Of a stretch of 64,000 bases of DNA, positions 58,743 to 64,000 are shown piece after piece. The stretch lies in the NCBI GenBank assembly GCA_029260215.1, contig JAJDDQ010000058.1:1-64000 (forward strand). Direction: 5' to 3'. Source of the stretch: Phycisphaerae bacterium (GTDB lineage: Bacteria > Planctomycetota > Phycisphaerae > UBA1845). Within the stretch, counting starts at the first letter, position 1. The number at the start of each line of letters is the position of its first letter. The notes beneath the pieces were generated by a model. It did not search any database and had not been told where the DNA came from. It saw only the letters and a program-made list of their open reading frames with translations. The position numbers and the translations under genes were made by a program.

Positions 58743-60392
58743 ATGAAAGCGTCGGACCTTTTCGTCAAATGCTTAGAGGCTGAGGGCGTTGAATACATCT
58801 TCGGCATACCGGGCGAGGAGAATGCCGACGTGATGATGTCGCTCAAAAACTCATCGATTCGGTTCGTCCTCTGCCGACACGAACAGGGAGCGGCGTTCAT
58901 GGCCGACGTTTACGGGCGACTCACCGGTCGTGCCGGCGTCTGCTTGGCGACACTCGGTCCGGGTGCGACCAATCTCGTGACAGGTGTAGCCGACGCGAAC
59001 ATGGACCGTGCCCCGGTCGTCGTGATCACCGGTCAGGCGGATACTCGGCGGCAGCACAAAGAATCGCATCAGAACATGGATGTCGTGGGCATGTTCAAAC
59101 CCATCACAAAGTGGGCGGCTCGCGTCGCCCATCCGGACAACATTCCGGAAATGGTTCGCAAGGCGTTCAAGCTGGCTGAGATGGAAAAACCCGGCGCGTG
59201 CATGATCGAGCTTCCCGAAGACCTGGCCCACGCACAAACCGACAAGATGCCGATTCCGAGGCAGCGCTTTCGCAGGCCCGCGCCCGATTACAAAGCCGTT
59301 GCGTCGGCAATCGCACTGATCCGCGAAGCCCGCAATCCCGTCGTACTGGCCGGCAACGGCGCGATTCGCAAGAGGGCCAGCAACCAGCTTCGCATTTTCG
59401 CCGAGCGCACCGGCATCGGCGTGATCAACACGTTCATGGGCAAAGGCGCCCTGCCACGCACGCACCCGCAGTGTCTGTTCACGATGGGGTTGCAGGCCCG
59501 CGATCGGATTTCCTGTGTGATGGATCAGGCTGACCTTGTCATCGCCGTTGGCTACGACCTCGTGGAGTACCATCCCAGCCTGTGGAATCAGGGCAACGCC
59601 AAGAAGATCGTACACGTTGATTTTCTACCGGCGGAGGTTGACGAGAATTATCGCGTCGATGTTGAACTCGCCAACGACGTCGCCGACTCGCTTTGGGCGT
59701 TCAATCAGGCGTTTGAGAATCTTGACAGTCCCATGTGCGACGGCGGGCGGCATGAGAAAATTCGGAGCGAAATCCTCGATGATTTGAGCGAATTCAAGGA
59801 CGACGACACCGAGGGCGTGATCAAACCGCAAAAAGCCCTCTGGGACGTTCGCGAAGTGTTGGACGCCGACGATATTCTTCTTTCCGACGTGGGCGCGCAC
59901 AAAATGTGGGTCGCCCGCTACTATCAAGCCGACGAAGCCAACACCTGCCTTATTTCCAACGGTTTCTGCTCGATGGGGTTCGCGCTGCCCGGTGCCATCG
60001 CAGCCAAAATGGTCCACCCCGATCGCAAAGTGCTCGCAGTCTGCGGGGACGCCGGTGTTCTGATGAACATTCAGGAGCTGGAGACAGCCTGCCGCTACGG
60101 TGTGAACATCGTCGTTCTCATCTGGGAGGATCGCGACTACGGGCTAATCACCTGGAAACAGCAAAATCAATTCGGCGACCACTTCGATATGACCTTCACC
60201 AATCCCGATTTCGTCAAGCTGGCGGAGAGTTTTGGTGCCGCCGGTTTCCGCGTCACCCGCTCGCGCGATCTGAAGCCGACCCTCGAACGTGCCTTCGCGT
60301 CGAACAAACCCGCCCTTGTGACGATGGATGTCGATTATCGCGAGAACATGAAGCTGACCCAGCGGCTCGGAGAAATCACCTGCACGATTTAG
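58743..60392 (+). CDS. Acetolactate synthase large subunit (AlsS-like)
   Basis: Thiamine-diphosphate enzyme joining two pyruvates to acetolactate. 549 residues from ATG 58743. Catalytic Glu47 in CRHEQGAAFMADVYGR, and the ThDP motif GDAGVLMNIQELETACRYG with ...IWEDRDYGLI. The tail (VDYRENMKLTQRLG) resembles the catabolic AlsS branch more than IlvB. No regulatory small subunit is adjacent. Its exact role (catabolic or amino-acid synthesis) is unsure. Confidence 0.88.
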   Translation: MKASDLFVKCLEAEGVEYIFGIPGEENADVMMSLKNSSIRFVLCRHEQGAAFMADVYGRLTGRAGVCLATLGPGATNLVTGVADANMDRAPVVVITGQADTRRQHKESHQNMDVVGMFKPITKWAARVAHPDNIPEMVRKAFKLAEMEKPGACMIELPEDLAHAQTDKMPIPRQRFRRPAPDYKAVASAIALIREARNPVVLAGNGAIRKRASNQLRIFAERTGIGVINTFMGKGALPRTHPQCLFTMGLQARDRISCVMDQADLVIAVGYDLVEYHPSLWNQGNAKKIVHVDFLPAEVDENYRVDVELANDVADSLWAFNQAFENLDSPMCDGGRHEKIRSEILDDLSEFKDDDTEGVIKPQKALWDVREVLDADDILLSDVGAHKMWVARYYQADEANTCLISNGFCSMGFALPGAIAAKMVHPDRKVLAVCGDAGVLMNIQELETACRYGVNIVVLIWEDRDYGLITWKQQNQFGDHFDMTFTNPDFVKLAESFGAAGFRVTRSRDLKPTLERAFASNKPALVTMDVDYRENMKLTQRLGEITCTI

Positions 60393-60398
60393 TGCATG

Positions 60399-60500
60399 GT
60401 CACGACTCAATTAGAGGTTTGGGTGCCCCATGGCTTTAGCCGTGGGGAAGTCGAATCCAAGGGCCATTCGCGCTCCCACCTCTGAAGAGGTGGGGCACCC
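60399..60500 (+). repeat. Palindromic intergenic repeat, second family, copy 2
   Basis: gtcacgactcaatt (60399-60412) is followed by a core (60421-60500) that is the reverse complement of the core at 16659-16743: ccatggctttagccgtgg, then cccacctctgaagaggtggg. The repeat occupies most of the 161-bp gap after the acetolactate synthase gene, where it may also end transcription from both sides. Confidence 0.75.
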
Positions 60501-60553
60501 AACGGTCATTTCAGGCCTGACGAAGAACTGAACGCGCCGTCGAAGCGTTCGCA

Positions 60554-61255
60554 TCAGTTGTGATTGATGCTCGGCGGCCAATCCGGACGCTGCGCTTGTC
60601 TGTCCGCCAACAGAGCGCGTAGCTCCGTCGCCAGGATTTCCGCACGAACCTCGACCTCCGGCTCCGAAAGGATGCGCTGCTTGAGGTCGCTTTTTTCAGG
60701 GCCGAGGAGATGAAAAGCTGCCACGTCGATCATCCTTTCCGGCGACGCGCACGGCTGGACGACGGCATCGACCACCTGACGCTCGCGTTCGCCCATCGCT
60801 GCCACATCGCCGAGCAATGATCGCACCTGCTCGACAGCGTCGCTCACCGAATCCAGCAGGTTGACCGGTTTGCATGCGAATGGCTTGAGTGACGCCGAGC
60901 GGTACGGACCTGAGACATCTTCCAAAACGACGCGCGCCCGAGCCTGCCCCGCGAGCAGGATGTTGCAACAACCGTCGGGCAACTCCCGATGCTGCACGAG
61001 CCGCCCCACGCCCACCACCGGCTCGATCGGGGCTTCGTTCGTGTGATAGAGGGCTTCACAATTGGGCTGAAGCAAGGCGACCGCCAACCATCGTTTGGAC
61101 GCCGGCTTATAGAGGATATCTTTCACCATCACCCGGTAGCGATGCTCGAAAACGTAGAGCGGCAACATCGCTCCGGGAAGCAGTACGCAGTTCGGCAGCG
61201 GAAACACGGGCACCGGCTGAGCCAGATTGGATGGATCGAACATCTGCATCATCAA
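60554..61255 (-). CDS. LON N-terminal-domain protein
   Basis: 233 residues. PVFPLPNCVLLPGAMLPLYVFEHRYRVMV-like start matches the LON substrate-binding domain (PF02190), seen in small stand-alone proteins as well as in Lon. The C-terminal part is helical, with no ATPase or protease domain. Several Met codons (61255, 61252, 61249, 61243) could be the start. It may bind protein clients or help protein quality control; function unproven. Confidence 0.85.
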   Translation of the reverse strand: MMMQMFDPSNLAQPVPVFPLPNCVLLPGAMLPLYVFEHRYRVMVKDILYKPASKRWLAVALLQPNCEALYHTNEAPIEPVVGVGRLVQHRELPDGCCNILLAGQARARVVLEDVSGPYRSASLKPFACKPVNLLDSVSDAVEQVRSLLGDVAAMGERERQVVDAVVQPCASPERMIDVAAFHLLGPEKSDLKQRILSEPEVEVRAEILATELRALLADRQAQRPDWPPSINHN

Positions 61256-61357
61256 TAGTTTAGGCCAATCCCCCCCCGGAGACGAACTTTGTTGTTGATC
61301 GACGGGCGGTTGCCCCTATCATGCCCGAAACGCACTCTAATTGGCCGGAGCTTAGCA

Positions 61358-61552
61358 ATGTTTGTCATGCCCAGATGCATTCGTCGAGTCGTTCTCGCTG
61401 TCGCCGCGGTTCCCATGCTCCAGATCGGCGGCTGTACGCTGGGGACGTTCCTGGGCGATACCGTGTCCACCGCATTCGACCAAGCCGTCGTGGGCGGTCT
61501 CGTCGGGGGGCTTGGCACCGTTGTCAGTCCGTTTCTCGCAGCGCTGTTTTAG
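61358..61552 (+). CDS. Mini-lipoprotein
   Basis: 64 residues from ATG 61358, with GGAG seven bases upstream. Basic start MFVMPRCIRR, Ala/Val-rich core and lipobox QIGGC. The mature part (TLGTFLGDTVSTAF and a Gly/Val-rich tail) ends in Phe. It resembles the gene 190 bp downstream and the small gene at 34118-34309. Function unknown. Confidence 0.65.
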   Translation: MFVMPRCIRRVVLAVAAVPMLQIGGCTLGTFLGDTVSTAFDQAVVGGLVGGLGTVVSPFLAALF

Positions 61553-61742
61553 ACGCAGCCGGAATCGAAACCGGGCGGCGACGCCACGGGCTTGGCACCC
61601 CCATCCCCGGACGATTCAACAGCCGCAGCAACCAACAGTAGTTCGGATCGTTTGGCTCGAAAAGGTGAATTCTTCTCTTGCCTGAGCCAACGGATGTTGT
61701 ATCATTCCCGCGAATGGACCTTTTTTGACATGGAGTCAAGTT

Positions 61743-61961
61743 ATGTTTTCAATGCCTAAGTGTGTTCGGAAGTTGGCGATTGTGGCGGCTGCGTTTCCTT
61801 TGATGCAGATGGGTGCGTGTTCGATCGATCAAAATCTCGTCGCGGCGCTCACCAACGCTTCGAACCAGCGTGTGATTGCAGGCCTGAACGCGGGGATCAC
61901 CAATTTGACCCGTTTGTTCACCGAGCTTCCGCCCCAGTTCCAGTTTGGCTTCTTCAACTAG
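61743..61961 (+). CDS. Mini-lipoprotein, paralogue
   Basis: 72 residues from ATG 61743, with GGAG eight bases upstream. Start MFSMPKCVRKLAIVAAAFPL, then lipobox QMGAC; the mature part has an Asn/Thr-rich helix and ends FQFGFFN. Close in pattern to the neighbour at 61358. The pair appears to be a tandem duplication. Confidence 0.65.
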   Translation: MFSMPKCVRKLAIVAAAFPLMQMGACSIDQNLVAALTNASNQRVIAGLNAGITNLTRLFTELPPQFQFGFFN

Positions 61962-62102
61962 AGCTGGCGGTTCTCACTCCCGCAACTTCACCCGATCGGT
62001 GCTCCGGAATCTCCGGGGCCCGGCGGGTTTGTTGCGCGCCCTTGCCGAACCCGACCGGGTTTCAAACCAAGCTTGTCGTTTCTGCGATGTACGTGTCGTC
62101 GC

Positions 62103-63560
62103 CTACCGGATGCCCCCCTGGCGGCGTAGCGCGCTGCTCTGAAATCCGTAAAGACCCCAACCCTCGTCCTGCCACCAGTCGCGCACGCGCCCTATCGCTT
62201 TCTTGCGTAAAACCGGGCTTCCATCGGGGTCGAATCGGAAGTCCCGCCGCGTATGTTCCTGAATCACGTAGGCGCTCATGTCCGCCCGGGTGGCTGTCGC
62301 AGGTAGATTCTGTCGCAGATTCGTCGGCAGGGAGGTTTGTAGCGGTCCGTCGTTATCGTCGTGCGTCAGCGCCAGCGCGAGCAGCGGAATCGACATCGGC
62401 TCCGCCGGGCGCGTAGCCGCCGCGATGAGTATCACGCGACTGTTCGATTTGCGCGAATTCGAACCCGAGAAAAAATCCGCTTCAATCAGTTCGGATAACT
62501 TGTCAAACTCGCTCCGCCCGCCGTAGCGGATCATGATGTCGGCTTGGCGATTGGAGATATTTTCGCTCGCCGAGATGGATTCCGTGATCCGTCGCACACC
62601 CGAGAGGTCGCCGAGCGTCGCCAGCCGTTGCGTGATGTTCATGCGATCGTTCACATTGTCACAGCGGTCCAGCAACTCGCGCAGGTGCGCGATCGCGCGG
62701 GCCGTTTCGTTGTCCAGGATCATTAGTTCGATCATCCGGTTGGCTTGGGCGTAATTGATCTTGCGGATGAGCCACGAGCGAGATTCCAAGTTGCCGAGAG
62801 ATTGGGTCTCCTCCCACCATTGGCGGGCCAACGCCGTCGTTTCGTCGCGAAGAGCCTTGTCGAGGTCGCTGAACCACGTATTTCGATCGGCTGTGTAGAA
62901 CTTGCACCGCGACATAGCCTCCAGAAGCGCCATCGCAATGTCGCAGCGACGAAAAACCATCGACGGAATGTTCGTATTCTTGGTCATGTTCGTGCAGCGT
63001 GTCGCGGTGCGATCGTCGAGGGCGGCGATCAGGTGCGGAATCATACGCCGCCCGCGTTTCAGGATGCGTACGGCGGGTTCTGTGTACTCGAACTCCTCCT
63101 GCCGCGCGAATGCGTCCCAGTGCAGTTCCCGGTTGCCGTCGCGTCCCATCTGGAGGTGCAGCGGTGCGTAGATCAGCTTGCCGTTCTCGGATTGAATCAC
63201 GGGAAGGCGAGATTCCATCAGCAGCGCGACGACGCCTTCGTCCGAAACGTCAGCCCCGTTTTTCGGCAACCCCGGAGCCTGATCGACTGCTCGCAGGATC
63301 GAATCGTATTGATTCTGGATCAATCCGATGGTGATCGCCGGGCCTTCACGCTCCAGGATGTTCTCCACCTCGCTCGCGACATTCAGCCAGCTTTCACCGT
63401 CTCGAATGTGCTCGCATGTCTTGTTCCAAGCCACAATCATTTCGCGATCATGGTTCCGCGTCGCAGGCCTTTGTGCGGTCGCAGCATCGGTGCACAGCAA
63501 CGCGGCTGTGGCAGCCATGACACACAGCACACGATTCCACCGGAGTGGGACAGGGGGCAA
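62103..63560 (-). CDS. Exported hypothetical protein
   Basis: About 485 residues if the TTG at 63560 is used; this gives a basic N-region and a signal peptide (LCVMAATAALLCTDAATA). GTG 63530 and ATG 63518 are alternatives. The mature protein is helical with repeated short helices (IPHLIAALDDRT, IAHLRELLDRCDNV, RNTWFSDLDKALRD) that recall HEAT-like repeats. No catalytic motif is recognised. It lies downstream of a nucleotide-sugar dehydrogenase on the same strand. Confidence 0.65.
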   Translation of the reverse strand: MPPVPLRWNRVLCVMAATAALLCTDAATAQRPATRNHDREMIVAWNKTCEHIRDGESWLNVASEVENILEREGPAITIGLIQNQYDSILRAVDQAPGLPKNGADVSDEGVVALLMESRLPVIQSENGKLIYAPLHLQMGRDGNRELHWDAFARQEEFEYTEPAVRILKRGRRMIPHLIAALDDRTATRCTNMTKNTNIPSMVFRRCDIAMALLEAMSRCKFYTADRNTWFSDLDKALRDETTALARQWWEETQSLGNLESRSWLIRKINYAQANRMIELMILDNETARAIAHLRELLDRCDNVNDRMNITQRLATLGDLSGVRRITESISASENISNRQADIMIRYGGRSEFDKLSELIEADFFSGSNSRKSNSRVILIAAATRPAEPMSIPLLALALTHDDNDGPLQTSLPTNLRQNLPATATRADMSAYVIQEHTRRDFRFDPDGSPVLRKKAIGRVRDWWQDEGWGLYGFQSSALRRQGGIR

Positions 63561-63631
63561 TAGGGGATTTTGCTTACAGGTTGTCGGCTTCGGTCGGCGC
63601 GAACCCCGAGCGGCGGCGTCTCTGCGTCGCC

Positions 63632-64000
63632 TCACGCCTTGACGATTTTCCGCCGCCCGCTCTGGCAGTCCACTGTGGCGTTGCGCGTATCGACGATCAG
63701 GTTGGCGTGCTTGACGATCCATGGGTAGTCGTAGGCGCTGTGGTCCGTTGCGATCAAAACGCAATCATAGCCGGCCAACATCTTCTCACTCAGGCGTTTG
63801 CTGCGCATGCCGAGGTTGTGTTCCCGCTGCTTGTGCGTGGCCGGCACGTGCGGGTCATTATAGTCGACTTTCGCGCCTTTTGCCTTCAGAAGCTCGATTA
63901 GCTCGATTGAGGGCGATTCGCGGATGTCATCCACGTTTTTCTTGTACGCAAGCCCCAAAACCAGCACCTTGGAGCCGTTCAGGGATTTCTTGACCGAGTT
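63632..64000 (-). CDS. Nucleotide-sugar dehydrogenase, C-terminal part (runs off the window)
   Basis: The visible 122 residues end the UDP-binding domain of UDP-glucose/GDP-mannose dehydrogenases. Seen: VLVLGLAYKKNVDDIRESPS, with the family Lys and Asp, then VDYNDPHVP and the final VDTRNAT. The frame continues past position 64000, so the NAD domain is not visible. It would oxidise a UDP-sugar to a uronic acid for surface polysaccharide. The sugar cannot be defined. Confidence 0.9.
   Translation of the reverse strand, partial: NSVKKSLNGSKVLVLGLAYKKNVDDIRESPSIELIELLKAKGAKVDYNDPHVPATHKQREHNLGMRSKRLSEKMLAGYDCVLIATDHSAYDYPWIVKHANLIVDTRNATVDCQSGRRKIVKA

Overview
The window looks like a chromosomal segment of a planctomycete, probably of the Phycisphaerae type; this is inferred from gene content. 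The clues are a TIGR02999-like ECF sigma factor overlapping a Ser/Thr kinase with a kinesin-light-chain-type TPR tail, many lipoproteins, secreted proteins with dockerin-like EF-hand ends, Cys-rich secreted repeats, high GC and many palindromic intergenic repeats. No phage, integrase, CRISPR array or intact insertion sequence was seen.

Region 1 (1-16.5 kb) is a heavy-metal island with two divergent RND efflux modules. The minus-strand module reads Cys-rich secreted protein, CzcB-like lipoprotein with duplicated Cys/His knuckles, CzcA-like pump, and a P1B-type ATPase that looks damaged at its 3' end. The plus-strand module reads His-rich exported protein, His-rich CusB-like lipoprotein, an exported CbiX-like chelatase lipoprotein preceded by a Fur-box-like palindrome, and a CusA-like pump. 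Neither module has its own outer-membrane channel. Between them a compositionally odd gene is flanked by two related, permuted repeats.

Region 2 (16.6-31.3 kb) carries surface and sugar functions (TIM-barrel glycosidase-like lipoprotein, undecaprenyl-phosphate sugar transferase, O-antigen-ligase/TPR protein), tRNA-Val(UAC), an EboE/EboF-like pair, two secreted metzincin-like proteases, a PduO-type cobalamin adenosyltransferase and an FdhF/YdeP-type molybdoenzyme.

Region 3 (31.5-48.7 kb) carries a PQQ-like propeller lipoprotein, threonine synthase, a dockerin-bearing Cys-rich secreted protein, the ECF sigma/kinase pair, thiC, a sirtuin, a TolC-HlyD-LolD-like export trio lacking a permease, an APH-type kinase and an HD-domain protein.

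Region 4 (48.8-64 kb) carries an S41 protease with an acidic tail, a secreted beta-repeat protein, tandem dockerin-like secreted paralogues, uvrA, an acetolactate synthase, a LON-N-domain protein, two mini-lipoproteins, a hypothetical exported protein and the 3' part of a nucleotide-sugar dehydrogenase that runs off the window.

Intergenic spaces hold at least two dispersed repeat families with clearly alignable copies inside this window (copies near 8.0, 9.4, 22.0, 28.5, 28.7, 39.5 and 51.4 kb; and copies near 16.7 and 60.4 kb), plus several long hairpins. Many start codons were moved inward from the longest reading frame to fit signal peptides, ribosome-binding sites or family lengths.
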